A DNA stretch of 25,868 nucleotides from Gracilaria domingensis (taxonomy: Eukaryota > Rhodophyta > Florideophyceae > Gracilariales > Gracilariaceae): the NCBI GenBank assembly GCA_022539475.1, contig VCMS01000471.1, positions 1 to 25,868 on the forward strand, given 5' to 3'. The notes beneath the pieces were generated by a model that was not told the origin of the DNA, made no database searches, and saw only the letters and a program-made list of their open reading frames with translations. Positions 16,665 to 25,868 of this stretch are shown piece after piece (positions within the stretch are counted from its first letter, which is position 1; every line of letters begins with the position of its first letter). A program made the translations under genes and the position numbers.

Positions 16665-18326
16665 ATGGCAGGACCGAAGAACAGAAGCGCCAAAACTCGG
16701 GGTAAGCCCAAAATGTCGCGCTCGCAGTTACGCGCTTCCCTGGCCTCATCAAGCAATGAGGCGAATGCATCCCCGTCGTCTGCTTTGAGGAAGCGCAAGG
16801 CTGAGACTCAACTGAGCAGGCAGCAGGAGGAACCGGATACCGAAACGGTGTTTGAAGATCCCTACGGCGATGAGTATGAAGAAGAACGCCAGAGCGAAGA
16901 TGAACAACCCCGCGCCGAGATTCGGGACCCCATGATGGTCAACGCCGCGGTTGTGTTTAGACCCGGCAAGGATAAAGTTGGTGAGGGTGAAAAACTCGTC
17001 TATGATCAAACTGCATATGATCAATATCATCGTTTCACGATGGAATGGCCGTCTCTGTCGTTTGATTTTATATGTTCTGATGCTAGTGGTGAATACAGCA
17101 ACATCTCACCATTGCTCCAACAAACATATCCCATGAATACCACCCTTGTGCTTGGCTCTCAAGCAGGTACCAATTCGAAGAACAAACTCGTGTGTCTCAA
17201 GGTGACCAATATGCATAGAACAAGTAGCCGCAAAGGAAAGCCGAGCGCGGTCAAGACAGTGGGTGCCGAAGATGACTCGTCTGACGAATCTTCGGACGAT
17301 GAAGACGATGAAGGAGACAGTGACCAAGAAGAAGATAAGCTCTCACTACCAAGTCGAAATCCGGTTTTGCAGAACGTTGACATAAAATTCGACTCCGTCG
17401 TCAATCGTATTCGCACAATGCCCCAGCATCCGAACATTGTCGCTGCGTGGAGTTCTTCTGGTCGATTCTATATCACAGATGTGGCTCCTGCATTGGACGT
17501 TTTGAACCTGGATAGTCGCCGAAGAATGAGACCACCAAATTCCATTTCACCCTCTAACATCAAGCCCATGTACTCTTTCAGAGGTCATGGAGTGGAAGGT
17601 TATGCGTTGGATTGGAGCCGAGTTGCGGAGGCACATATGCTCACTGGAGCATTAAACGGAAGTATATATTTGACTCAACCATCAAATCGAGAAGGGGCCG
17701 CGTTCACTACATCTCCGGATCGTTACAGTGGTCATCGAAAGTCTGTGGAAGACATTCAATGGTCTCCCAATGAACAAAATGTTTTTGCTAGCTGTAGTGC
17801 AGATAAATCAATACGGATATGGGACACTCGGGAAAGAAGACGGAATGCTCTCGCTATCGAAAAAGCGCATGACGCAGATGTCAACGTGATTTCCTGGAAC
17901 AGGAACGAAACCCATTTGATAGTGAGTGGAGGAGATGAGGGTTTGGTCAGGGTCTGGGATATGCGATATTTGACCACTGCAGGTGATGGAGGACCTAAAG
18001 CGGCTGCAGAATTTAATCAGCACACAAAACCAATAACCTCCGTGCAATGGAACCCTACCGATACTTCTATGCTCTGCGTCAGTTCAGAGGATGGAACTGT
18101 ATCAGTGTGGGACCTTGCTGTTGAACGAGATGCAGAGGAGGAATTGCGAGAAGGTGTGGTGCTTTCTGGGGCGGATGAATTTCCACCGCAGCTTCTTTTC
18201 GTCCACATGGGGCAAGTGAATGTTAAAGAAGCGCAATGGCATCCGTCATGTCCTTCTCTGATCGTTAGTACCGCTGAGGATGGCTTGAATTTGTTTCAAC
18301 CCTCCAACATCACTTCGCCCGTATGA
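16665..18326 (+). CDS. GRWD1: Ribosome assembly protein GRWD1/Rrb1 (glutamate-rich WD40 repeat protein)
   Basis: The start ATG 16665 has a strong context (AACCATGG). The open frame upstream lacks another ATG. The protein is 553 aa. After a basic N-terminus and acidic patches (EDPYGDEYEEERQSEDEQ and SSDESSDDEDDEGDSDQEED) comes the conserved domain with YDQYHRFTMEWPSLSFDF, then WD40 repeats with typical endings (SIRIWDTRERRR, LVRVWDMRY, TVSVWDLAV), and the family-specific end LLFVHMGQVNVKEAQWHP and STAEDGLNLFQ. In yeast and human this nucleolar protein chaperones ribosomal protein L3 during 60S assembly. It is somewhat longer than human GRWD1 (446 aa) because of the acidic linkers. No intron is needed. 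It converges on the NUS1-like gene 161 bp downstream. Confidence 0.93.
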   Translation: MAGPKNRSAKTRGKPKMSRSQLRASLASSSNEANASPSSALRKRKAETQLSRQQEEPDTETVFEDPYGDEYEEERQSEDEQPRAEIRDPMMVNAAVVFRPGKDKVGEGEKLVYDQTAYDQYHRFTMEWPSLSFDFICSDASGEYSNISPLLQQTYPMNTTLVLGSQAGTNSKNKLVCLKVTNMHRTSSRKGKPSAVKTVGAEDDSSDESSDDEDDEGDSDQEEDKLSLPSRNPVLQNVDIKFDSVVNRIRTMPQHPNIVAAWSSSGRFYITDVAPALDVLNLDSRRRMRPPNSISPSNIKPMYSFRGHGVEGYALDWSRVAEAHMLTGALNGSIYLTQPSNREGAAFTTSPDRYSGHRKSVEDIQWSPNEQNVFASCSADKSIRIWDTRERRRNALAIEKAHDADVNVISWNRNETHLIVSGGDEGLVRVWDMRYLTTAGDGGPKAAAEFNQHTKPITSVQWNPTDTSMLCVSSEDGTVSVWDLAVERDAEEELREGVVLSGADEFPPQLLFVHMGQVNVKEAQWHPSCPSLIVSTAEDGLNLFQPSNITSPV

Positions 18327-18410
18327 TTATTCGGTAAAAGATAGTCGTGGAATGATGATTGCCTTGGCGTGGTATCAGCCGAAACCATCAGGCGTACCAT
18401 CCCAACTTCG

Positions 18411-18426
18411 AAAAAAAAAAAAAAAA
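18411..18426. repeat. A16 homopolymer in the convergent 3' spacer
   Basis: Sixteen A in a row lie 85 bp after the GRWD1 stop, between two convergent genes. This is probably part of the 3' end signals or a neutral microsatellite. Confidence 0.8.
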
Positions 18427-18487
18427 CTGTATGCTTCTGTCGAATGTTAGGTAATGTGATGCACATCCGTGGTAAGGAATTAGTCCG

Positions 18488-19372
18488 CTATCTGCCAAAG
18501 CGTTTCGGCGCACTTGACGCTTTGGTAACAAGTCGTAGTAACTCTTGCAATTTCAGACTCTTGATGGGTATGCTTGCGAACACGATTTGAGACAGACGAA
18601 GTTGCCACACAGGAAACCCGTCCAGCACAGGTGCCCACGACGAAAGCGATGATGGAAAAACCATAACGACATCGGGTTCGGACGGCAGCATGCATCTGGC
18701 GGCGTTGCTATCCAACCATTCGGTGACAGACTCGGGGCAAAGTAGAGAGGTTTCAATATCTGTCGAATGTGCCAGTGTTCGAGCCGCGCGGGTAAGGAGG
18801 GGCACTCCGCTTCGTCCCTCCACGATGGTTATGACGATTTCGAGTTCAGCGCCGATCACCTCGGTATATGTTCGTATTCCTATTGATCCGTCCAAGCCAC
18901 TAACTTTGTCCACACTCGAATTGGCAACGCTTCGAATAACTGATTCCAATGTGTACCTTGAACCGATCTGTATAACCTTGCATGCCAAACCAATATGACT
19001 TTCCTTCACCAGTCGCTCAACTTCAGACGCATCGATCTTTTCGTTTGGATCGTGGAGAGTAATGTGCCTCGTACCGCGCGAGATAAGGCTCTGCACATTA
19101 CTCCATACCGCTTGCATATCATTAGAGATGGCACCAGATAATGCGACATGATTCGGGGTTTCCACCACCGCCTTTTCCGTCCGCAATTTGCCCTGACACT
19201 GCTCAAACAAAATTTGAAAGCGGGCGTTCGCGTTCGCGGCTTTCTTTGATATAGTGTGCAACAACTTCAGGAAAATATAAAAGAGATAGTAGAAACAATC
19301 CATCAGCTTCGATAGTAACATGGTGAGAAAGCCAGGTCTCAAGATGTTGGGTCTGTTACAAGGAGCGATCAT
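18488..19372 (-). CDS. NUS1: NUS1/NgBR-like subunit of dehydrodolichyl diphosphate synthase
   Basis: Start ATG 19372 (MIAPCNRPNI); a second ATG at 19321 is possible. The protein is about 294 aa, like human NUS1 (293 aa). An N-terminal hydrophobic stretch (about residues 18-42, MDCFYYLFYIFLKLL) fits a membrane anchor. The domain starts with PNHVALSGAISNDMQAVW and ends with GFPVWQLRLSQIVF and KRFGR. The GF-P-W-x-x-RL signature and the C-terminal RxG motif (RFG) are hallmarks of NUS1-type cis-prenyltransferase subunits. The RxG motif contributes to catalysis in the heteromer with DHDDS/Rer2. The product, dehydrodolichyl diphosphate, leads to dolichol for N-glycosylation in the ER. The family call rests on these end motifs; the middle is diverged. 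Confidence 0.75.
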   Translation of the reverse strand: MIAPCNRPNILRPGFLTMLLSKLMDCFYYLFYIFLKLLHTISKKAANANARFQILFEQCQGKLRTEKAVVETPNHVALSGAISNDMQAVWSNVQSLISRGTRHITLHDPNEKIDASEVERLVKESHIGLACKVIQIGSRYTLESVIRSVANSSVDKVSGLDGSIGIRTYTEVIGAELEIVITIVEGRSGVPLLTRAARTLAHSTDIETSLLCPESVTEWLDSNAARCMLPSEPDVVMVFPSSLSSWAPVLDGFPVWQLRLSQIVFASIPIKSLKLQELLRLVTKASSAPKRFGR

Positions 19373-20201
19373 TGACTTCAAAGCGCTACTTGACTAACCA
19401 GTCGACTACCTATGCGTCCAAGCATGCGTGTGTCCACCGAAACTTTCGGAAATTAAAGTTAAGATGACGAAAAAGTACGTGACACAGGCGATTTTCGTTT
19501 TCCTGCTTTTCGGGCGTCCACGCGAGCAAGACAACTCGCAAGCGCTCGCGCATGTTGTAGATATCCTCGAGGCCCTTTGAACTTTCCAGTGGGAAGATGT
19601 CCTAGCTGCTCTGCATCTTCGGCAAGAAAGATACCTCGAGCGTATCTTTCGTACTTCTATCAATAAGAGGGCGAGTTGCATTTTCAACGCATTACTAGTG
19701 GCCAAAAGCTTGGTGGTCACAGCTATTTGTCGTAACAATATGAAACAATCTGATACCGAAGGACTTTCGAACATGAGTACTCATTCCACAGAGCACAAAA
19801 CCAAGATGAGCATGACCATCATCTTCGTTTGATTGCCAGTCGTTGAGGTCAGAACAGCTGCTGTCGTCTGGCAGCGCTCGGAAGGAACGTTGTAGCACGG
19901 AAAGTCGCTGGTGCAGCAAATACTAGAAAGGTGCAAGCTATTTGTTTACATGCAGTCTTCATCCGGATTACCCTGTGAAGTCGTTTGAATCAAGTATAAA
20001 CTGGGCACGCGTGATCAACAGTGTATCAAAGCTGCCAACCAACACTTTTCACAAGACGCAGAGACAGCAACGCAAAATGGTGTGGCCACAATCGCTATGG
20101 CATGTCAAGATTCTTGGCTACATTTTGTATCAACCACACTTATTTTGAGTAAGGATACCGTTGGGGTACGACGGTACCGTGACGTGATAAGATACACAGC
20201 G
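19373..20201. other. Intergenic region, no supported gene
   Basis: 829 bp between the NUS1-like start and the end of the starch-binding gene. Several short frames on both strands (for example minus 19406-19774) have no recognisable features. It should contain the NUS1-like promoter and the 3' end of the next gene. Confidence 0.5.
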
Positions 20202-20936
20202 CTACTGCACAACGGCCGGTAAGGCCGGAGCTGCTATCCCGAGACCCGAAGCGGCAGGCACCGACACGGCTTCCTTGGTAGGCATTGCCTTCAAATCCTT
20301 ATCGGAGGGTGAAACGTACGTGGCAGCGCCGCCACTAACTTCATACTTGCCGGGGCATCCGATAAGGTAATTGTTGTTTAATCTAGAGTCCCAGTTCTCA
20401 CCGCCATCGTTGAACGCACAAGCCATACGAGAAGCCTCTACAGAAATTTCAAAGTAACGTCCTGGCTGATCCTTAGGCACGAGGGTCATGAGCTCTCCAG
20501 GCGGCTTTGTCCACTCATTGTCATCACTCTGGAAGGAACAGAAGCACTTGTCCCACAAATCGGCCCTGAAACAGAGCTGGATGAAACGATCGTTGGGGCG
20601 AAAGACGGTTTGAACACATTCATTCGCGTCGGCATCGGCGACGCGACGAATTCCATGCTCGACGACGTAACGACCAGGGACGTCGATGACATAGTTATGG
20701 CCATTATTATCCTCCCAATTTCGGTTGGTGCCGTTGGTAAGCACGAACTCTACGCGCCGAAACGGCAGGCGAAAGACGCGGAAGCCGGCGCGAATGTGAG
20801 AGGCATCTCGGAGACGATTGTCCAGAGACGGCTTTGAGAAGGTGCCATCCGGTAGCTTTTCGAGCAGATGGCAGTACCGCATTGACGGCTTGCTATGGAA
20901 TATTTCTATCCACTGCTGGGTTGCGGCGGAAGCCAT
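20202..20936 (-). CDS. Protein with two tandem starch-binding modules (CBM25/CBM53-like)
   Basis: The start ATG 20936 has a strong context (GCCATGG); the open frame continues upstream but only to a GTG. The product is 244 aa. Each half carries the CBM25/53-type pattern of a hydrophobic strand followed by a W-x(n)-N-x-NY core: RRVEFVLTNGTNRNWEDNNG then HNYVIDVPGRY (about residues 55-95), and MACAFNDGGENWDSRLNNNY then LIGCPGKYEV (about 175-215). These modules bind alpha-glucans. No catalytic domain is attached and no transit peptide is evident, which would suit the cytosolic floridean starch of red algae. It could be a starch-granule protein or a targeting scaffold. The tail is Ala/Pro-rich. 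The family call is from motif memory. Confidence 0.65.
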   Translation of the reverse strand: MASAATQQWIEIFHSKPSMRYCHLLEKLPDGTFSKPSLDNRLRDASHIRAGFRVFRLPFRRVEFVLTNGTNRNWEDNNGHNYVIDVPGRYVVEHGIRRVADADANECVQTVFRPNDRFIQLCFRADLWDKCFCSFQSDDNEWTKPPGELMTLVPKDQPGRYFEISVEASRMACAFNDGGENWDSRLNNNYLIGCPGKYEVSGGAATYVSPSDKDLKAMPTKEAVSVPAASGLGIAAPALPAVVQ

Positions 20937-21368
20937 GGCGAACAGGGGCGGAAAGCGCGACGCTGGCGACGGGGGCGAGGCGAGTTTGAGGTGGAGCGCG
21001 TTATCTTTATGGTTACGACATCGGCAGGCAACTGGCAGCGCGCGGGTGAATCTCCAAAGGTGGTGGCGCACGCCAACTGGCGAAGCGCCATTGGCCACTG
21101 CGCCCACCCGATCACGCGCTGCGCGGCAGAGTGAATTTCCGTAAAACAGTTCGGTCACACGCTTCTACCTTCGGCGTTTCGCCCACACATGCGTCAACCC
21201 CGTCGCCAAATATACAATGAAGAATCTGCGAACTTCGCAATGCGAGGGTATACTGTACCAAGGGTAGATCCCAACGGTTCAGTAGATTCGGAGTAAAAAA
21301 GTTAGTGTCTGGGGCTAGTGCAGCTACCTAGTACCGTCGGTACGTCATGCAGCGCACAAAACAGACCG
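20937..21368. other. Promoter region of the starch-binding protein gene; no gene seen
   Basis: 432 bp that must hold the minus-strand promoter of the 20202-20936 gene and the 3' end of the membrane protein gene. Only unsupported overlapping frames are present. Confidence 0.5.
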
Positions 21369-23291
21369 TCAGGTCTGTGTGTGCGGGTAGCGCCACGCGT
21401 TGCTACTTCCGAAGCGCGCCTCCACTTCGTCGTGGTTCAGCCCGTGTTCGGGCGTCTGATTGCCTGGTTTTCTCTCGATGAATTCGCTCGCCCATCCGGC
21501 GCTAAACGCGGGCAGTCCATCCATATGACTCGCCTCAGCCGGTAACTTGAGCGTCTGACATGCCATTCGAATCGCACACACACCGCTTCCTCGACACGTC
21601 TTGCCCTTGTTCTCCTTGTACCGTTTGAGCAGTTCGTCCTTGCGGTCTTCTGCAATTCGCTTCCCCACTGCGCGGTCGCTCACTTCAAATGCTGCGTAGC
21701 CGTATAGCATGGACCTTACGTTGGGGTCCAAGTACTCTAGGTCGTCTGTGGACGTGAGCGCGAGGAGTGATAATCCGTTTAGCATCGCCACGAAGATTCG
21801 TTCCTTGGTCCACAAGTGCGTGAAACACGCCAAAAGTCCGCTCCATCCAAACGTCCAGCGCGCTTCCAGCCCCGTCTGATGGATGATTTCCACCAGCCGT
21901 CTATACCTGATGTAATAGCGACTGAGGATGAGGCTAGCACTCGCCAACTCTCCCGCGTAAACCGTAAGGTTCATATCACTCAGATACATGGGTCGCTCAA
22001 GATGCGACGCAATATCCTGCGCAAGATGCAGCCAACTAGCCCAGGTGGGAAACATCAAGTGCTCAAATTGTTCGCTTTCCTTTGTCTCCTCGCTTAGCAC
22101 GCGGTATCGCTCCTCAAATTTGGCGGTGTTGTACCACAAGGCACTCATTCGATTCGGAACGCGGGTGATCTTTTCGTGGATCAGTATGGCAATGCCGCAG
22201 GCGGTGGACGGGTCCATTACGCTTCGCAGCGCGCCTCCGTGCGTGTCCTGCTGACCTTCATCAGAGCCGTAGGTCATGAGCGCCTTTGCCCATTGATCCT
22301 TGGTGGTGATTCTGGTGTTGGTGCTTTGGTTCATGACGACGCGCTCGTGGAGGTGTCCCTCTTTATCTGTGTACGGTTCGAGTCCGCTAGGGTCTGTGTG
22401 GATGGAAGTTGGTTAGTGGTCTGGGTAGAGTGCAGAACAAAATGTGACGCAAAAGTCGTAAGGAGGTAGGTACGTACATGTCTCGAGTAAATCGTAGACG
22501 TTGGCCTCGCGATGCAGTCGATCGCATCGGAATCGCTCCTCGGCGACGGTGAGGTCACGACCATTTCGCGGCGAGGTATCCTGCGTCCACCACGCGCGCC
22601 ACAGCGCAATGGCCCAGGCCTCGTACTCGGGGGTGGGAAGGGCGGGCGACGCTGGCAGGGCAATCTTGAAGAACGGGCTGAGATAAGGGGTCTTGTTGGT
22701 CCACTCGTTGTCGAACAGACGGTTGGAGACGCGCAGCTGTTCCAGCCCTTGGATGCAGTCCTTCTTCGGAAACAGGGCGCGCGGCCCCGGGAAGGAGATG
22801 GCAAAGTTGTTCTGCAGCAGCACAAACGGGGTTTGCAGCTTGTGGATGGCGAAGAACTGGGCCCAGCCGAAGATGTTGCGGCCGATGTGCCACACGTTGA
22901 ACAGCAGCAGCGCGAGCACGGCGGCTACCTCATCCTGGCGTTCGCGCTCGGCGCACTTGATGAGGTAGTAGGCGAGCGAGACGGAAAACAGCAAGCCGCA
23001 GACGTAGGCGACGAGCAGGCACGAGGTGGAGAGCAGCAGTCGTCTGGCGACCTCGTTCTTGGTGCGGTACGATGCGTCAATGGCGTCCCACACGGCGACG
23101 ACGGCCCAGGGAAGGGCGGTGGCCAGGGTGATGAAGAGAATCCACCAGCTGTTGATGAAGGGCCCCAGCAGGAAGGGCTTGGAGTCGGCGTCACACAGCG
23201 AGCGGATGGAGGCGGTGGTTTGGTTGAGCGCGGCGTGATCGGCCGTGGGAAGGACGACCGCGGGGGAGACCAGCAGCAAGGCAGGCAGCAT
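21369..23291 (-). CDS. Multi-pass membrane protein of unknown family, one 84-bp intron
   Basis: Two frames join through a GT-AG intron at 22394-22477. Exon 1 is 22478-23291 and exon 2 is 21369-22393, giving 612 aa and an in-frame LLETYPSG junction. Without splicing, exon 1 runs into a stop. The start ATG 23291 begins a signal-peptide-like segment (MLPALLLVSPAVVLP). At least three hydrophobic segments follow (INSWWILFITLATALPWAVV; LLLSTSCLLVAYVCGLLFSV; VAAVLALLLFNVWHI). The second half is mostly soluble with an amphipathic character (LHLAQDIASHLERPMYLSDM; FGWSGLLACFTHLWTKERIF) and a Cys-containing stretch (KTCRGSGVCAIRMACQ). I do not recognise the family. It is divergent from PP2A across a GC-rich region. 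Confidence 0.7.
22394..22477 (-). other. Intron (84 bp) of the membrane protein gene
   Basis: On the minus strand it begins GTACGTACC and ends CCACACAG. Removing it keeps the frame (phase 1, making a Tyr codon across the junction). Its size is close to the PP2A intron. Confidence 0.75.
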
Positions 23292-23328
23292 GTCTGCGCT
23301 TCATCTAACGCGGGATAGGCGGGCGGTG

Positions 23329-23370
23329 GTAGCGGCGGCGGCGGCGGCGGTGGTGGTGGTGGTGGTGGAG
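23329..23370. repeat. GGC/GGT trinucleotide repeat upstream of the membrane protein gene
   Basis: An uninterrupted run of GCG/GGC units followed by GGT units lies 40-80 bp upstream of the minus-strand ATG, in the presumed 5' UTR. Confidence 0.8.
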
Positions 23371-23942
23371 CGCAGCGCAGAGCGACGGCGAGGAAGATGA
23401 AGACGCGCGCAGGCGAATCGCTGTGCGAGGGGAGCTGCTCGGTGGCAACGTACCAAACGCGAGGCGGGGGCGGCGGCAGACGGACATGGCGGCGGCGGCT
23501 TTATGGCACGCCGGGAGGCGGCGTTCCGGAGCGTGACGTCTCCGGAAAACGACGCTGTGGCATCTCTGCGCGCGGCGCGCGAGCTGCAGAGCGAGCGGCA
23601 CGCGGATTCGCCGCGCGCGCGCGCGCCGCGGCGGCGAATGGCGCGCCGGCAGCGGCGCAACCCGCGCCGCGCCGCGCCCTTTTGCCACACGTCAGCGCGG
23701 CGCGCGGCGCGCGCCGACGTGTAGCGGCCGGCGCCACGTGCACGCGTGGCCGCGTGGCCGCCGCGCGAGTGCGCGCGCCGCGCCGCGGCGGCGCGGCCGT
23801 GGCGCGCGCGTCGCCGCACACGTCGAAGCGCCGAATTTTTTCATGGCGCGCGCGCGAGAGCGCGCGCCGCGCGACGCACCGCCGCGCGCGCGCTTTTTGC
23901 GCGCTGCCGCTGGCGGCGCGCGGGCGCGGCTGCCACAGCCCG

Positions 23943-23964
23943 ACCCCCACCCCCACCCCCCCCC
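23943..23964 (-). other. Potential G-quadruplex sequence
   Basis: The minus strand reads a run of nine G, T, five G, T, five G, which fits the four-tract G-quadruplex pattern. A C18 run at 24043-24060 gives a second G-only tract on the same strand. Confidence 0.5.
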
Positions 23965-24170
23965 GCCAGACGCGCTCAAATCGAAACACGTCACTTGCAC
24001 GCCGCGCGCTCACTCGCCGTCGACACCGTCGCGTTCCTCCCGCCCCCCCCCCCCCCCCCCTTCCTCCCCGCCCGCCGCGCCTCGCTTGCTGCTGCTGCGC
24101 AGCGCTCTCTCGCGCTCGGCGCCGTTCCAACAGTTTGTCGCCGCGCGTTTGCCGCTGATTCCGGCTCGTC

Positions 24171-25282
24171 ATGTCGGGCGCCGAGGTTGATACGGCGCCG
24201 GTGCCGCCCAAGCCGCCCGTCGCGCCCGTCCCCGCCGCCGCGCCGCCCGCCCCCACGCCCTCGCCCATCTCGCTGTCCAACGCCGATCTCGATCGCTTCC
24301 TCGAGCAGCTGCTGTCCGAGTCGTGCAAGCCGCTCGCCGAGGAGGAGGTCAAGAGCCTGTGCGAGAAGGCCAGGGAGATTCTCATGGAGGAGTCCAACGT
24401 GCAGGCCGTCAACTGCCCCGTCACCGTCAGCGGCGATATCCATGGCCAGTACCACGATTTGCTGGAGCTCTTCAGGATTGGCGGCACCTGTCCGGATACC
24501 AACTACCTTTTCATGGGCGATTACGTCGATCGCGGCTATTATTCTGTTGAAACTGTTACCGCACTCGTGTGCCTCAAGGTCCGATATCCTCATCGCGTCA
24601 CCATTTTGCGTGGCAACCATGAGAGTCGTCAGATCACCCAGGTCTACGGCTTTTACGACGAGTGTTTGCGCAAGTACGGCAACGCAAACGTATGGAAGTT
24701 TTTCACCGATATGTTCGACTATCTGCCATTGACGGCTTTGGTAGAGATTAGTATCTTTTGTTTACATGGCGGCTTGTCTCCGAGCATTGAGACACTGGAT
24801 CAGATTCGCGAGCTCGATCGCGTGCAAGAAGTCCCGCACGAGGGGCCCATGTGTGACTTGCTGTGGTCGGATCCGGATGACCGCTGTGGCTGGGGAATAT
24901 CGCCCAGAGGTGCGGGCTACACCTTTGGCCAGGACATTTCGGACCAGTTCAACCACAACAACTCCATCACTTTGATTGCTCGAGCGCATCAGCTCGTTAT
25001 GGAGGGCTACAACTGGTGTCACGACCGAAACGTCGTCACCATTTTCTCTGCCCCCAACTATTGTTATCGATGTGGAAACCAGGCCGCTATCATGGAATTA
25101 GACGGTATGTTATTCTGTTCATACATCGCATGTTTTCAAGACTGCGCCTTTGAGAGCACTCTGCTGACCTTTTCTTTGCTGCTGCTACAGAGAATAAGAA
25201 CTATACCTTCCTACAATTTGACCCGGCGCCCCGGCGAGGAGAAGATCACGTTTCCCGACGTAGTCCAGACTACTTTCTGTAA
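24171..25282 (+). CDS. Serine/threonine protein phosphatase 2A catalytic subunit, one 86-bp intron
   Basis: Exons 24171-25104 and 25191-25282 give 341 aa. All PPP-family metal and catalytic motifs are present: [72 protein letters not shown] and [14 protein letters not shown]. The second exon supplies [15 protein letters not shown] and the hallmark C-terminus SPDYFL, where the Leu is the methylation site. In animals and yeast the tail is TPDYFL, so the phosphorylatable Thr is replaced here by Ser. An N-terminal extension of about 35 residues rich in Pro and Ala precedes the usual start and is not typical. Reading through the intron gives an unrelated tail, so splicing is required. Confidence 0.96.
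25105..25190 (+). other. Intron (86 bp) of the PP2A catalytic subunit gene
   Basis: Begins GTATGTTATT and ends TGCTACAG. Removal joins GAC G to AG AAT and restores the conserved PP2A tail. A pyrimidine-rich tract precedes the AG. Confidence 0.93.
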
Positions 25283-25868
25283 ATTGATAAATTTGATTCC
25301 TCAGCACCCACGCTTGAGCTCGTGTTCACCGCCAGCTACAAGGGTAGGCGACCAACACCTCGAACACCATTGGTACCACACCATGATAAAGCTTAGTTTT
25401 TGTGGGCCAGGCGACTTGTACCTTTATACGCTTTATACACCTTCGTATGTGCCGGTCGATTGCTTCAGTAGACAGAGTGCTGTTTGACGAACAAGTCCAA
25501 CTGTAGCAGTGCTGTACATGAAAATTCTGGAAGCACGCCTGCGCCTACACCCTGCACAACGTGCGTACGTATCTTGACACGCTTTCGCGTGAGACGAGAG
25601 AAATCGAAATGTCAACGTCATCGAAACGATGAAAAGCCAGGCTCCTGATTTTTTCACACCGTTACGAGGACCTTGAGGGGAGCGTCTCAAAAGCCTTCTG
25701 CACAACGTGTCGTGTCTTCATCCCTTGCGCGGACGTTTGAAAGTAGGCATTCCTGGCTGTTCAGAAACATTGTTTCTAACTTTCATGCCTTGCACTTCTA
25801 ACGAATGACGAATGGGGGAGTGCAAAATGAAGTTTTTGGTCACAAGGAAAGATCAAACTTGCCGTATG
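25283..25868. other. PP2A 3' flank, no supported gene
   Basis: Contains the PP2A 3' UTR and unassigned sequence. A minus-strand frame at 25433-25705 has no recognisable features and is not called. Confidence 0.5.

Larger units (their letters stand above)
23292..24170. promoter_or_regulatory. Very GC-rich divergent promoter region with alternating CG and poly-C tracts
   Basis: About 880 bp between two divergent ATG codons. The middle (about 23570-23930) is dominated by GCGCGC runs with no CpG depletion. C-rich tracts lie at 23943-23964 (CCCCC A CCCCC A C9 pattern) and 24043-24060 (C18). Long open frames on both strands here reflect the lack of AT-rich stop codons and translate to Arg/Ala/Pro runs, so none is called. 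The position makes it a shared promoter of the membrane protein and PP2A genes. Confidence 0.6.

Noticed and set aside
19406..20148. Short ORFs in the gap between the NUS1-like and starch-binding genes
   Set aside because: None has a recognisable motif, a good start context or a composition unlike random frames.
22512..23318. Plus-strand 268-codon ORF
   Set aside because: It is antisense to exon 1 of the membrane protein gene and Gly/Glu-rich, a shadow of the real frame.
23501..24502. Minus-strand 333-codon ORF and overlapping plus-strand ORFs at 23397-24158 and 23746-24732
   Set aside because: These are artefacts of very high GC content; they translate to Arg/Ala/Pro runs and overlap the PP2A coding region.
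1..25868. CRISPR arrays, rRNA or tRNA genes
   Set aside because: No regularly spaced identical repeats, rRNA-like sequence or tRNA T-loop pattern was recognised on either strand.

Overview
The window is eukaryotic nuclear DNA, most likely from a red alga (moderate confidence). The genes are eukaryotic: PP2A catalytic subunit, the ribosome-assembly WD40 protein GRWD1/Rrb1, and a NUS1-like cis-prenyltransferase subunit. Introns are few and tiny (84 and 86 bp, GT-AG). A small protein with two starch-binding-type modules and no visible transit peptide would suit cytosolic floridean starch. The species cannot be fixed from the sequence alone.

Left half (about 1-12.2 kb): decayed Ty1/copia gag sequence (antisense, 1-420) is followed by a complete Ty3/gypsy element at 507-12236. 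It has two 572-bp LTRs that look identical by eye, flanked by the 5-bp duplication CTGAT, so the insertion is recent. The sense strand carries gag (capsid, CCHC knuckle), a protease-RT-RNase H-integrase pol, and a short chromodomain ORF, marking it as a chromovirus. The sense frame is broken by a premature TAA in RT, by stops and frame changes in the gag linker, and by -1 frame changes at gag/pol and pol/chromodomain. Between the chromodomain and the 3' LTR lies an extra 3.9-kb module holding one uninterrupted 908-codon ORF on the opposite strand, with its own AATAAA and an RG-rich tail.

The most striking signal is a short flanked palindrome, CCANNTGG (usually ACCANNTGGT). It occurs about 50 times across the element: in the LTRs, in all three codon phases of gag-pol, in the antisense module and in noncoding parts. 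Only two copies were seen in the 13.6 kb of flanking host DNA. A motif this dense together with an element-specific antisense gene suggests an undescribed self-recognition system. One possible model is an anti-silencing factor like the VANC proteins of VANDAL transposons.

Middle (12.2-14.9 kb): an AT-rich graveyard with a decayed copia RNase H, a cluster of heat-shock-element-like palindromes, and a diverged 45-bp tandem repeat.

Right half (14.9-25.9 kb): compact host genes. A SerB-like ACT-ACT-HAD protein (minus; frameshifted and lacking catalytic residues) is divergent from GRWD1 (plus). GRWD1 converges on the NUS1-like gene (minus). Then come the two-module starch-binding protein (minus), a multi-pass membrane protein of unknown family with one intron (minus), a very GC-rich divergent promoter region, and the PP2A catalytic subunit (plus, one intron).
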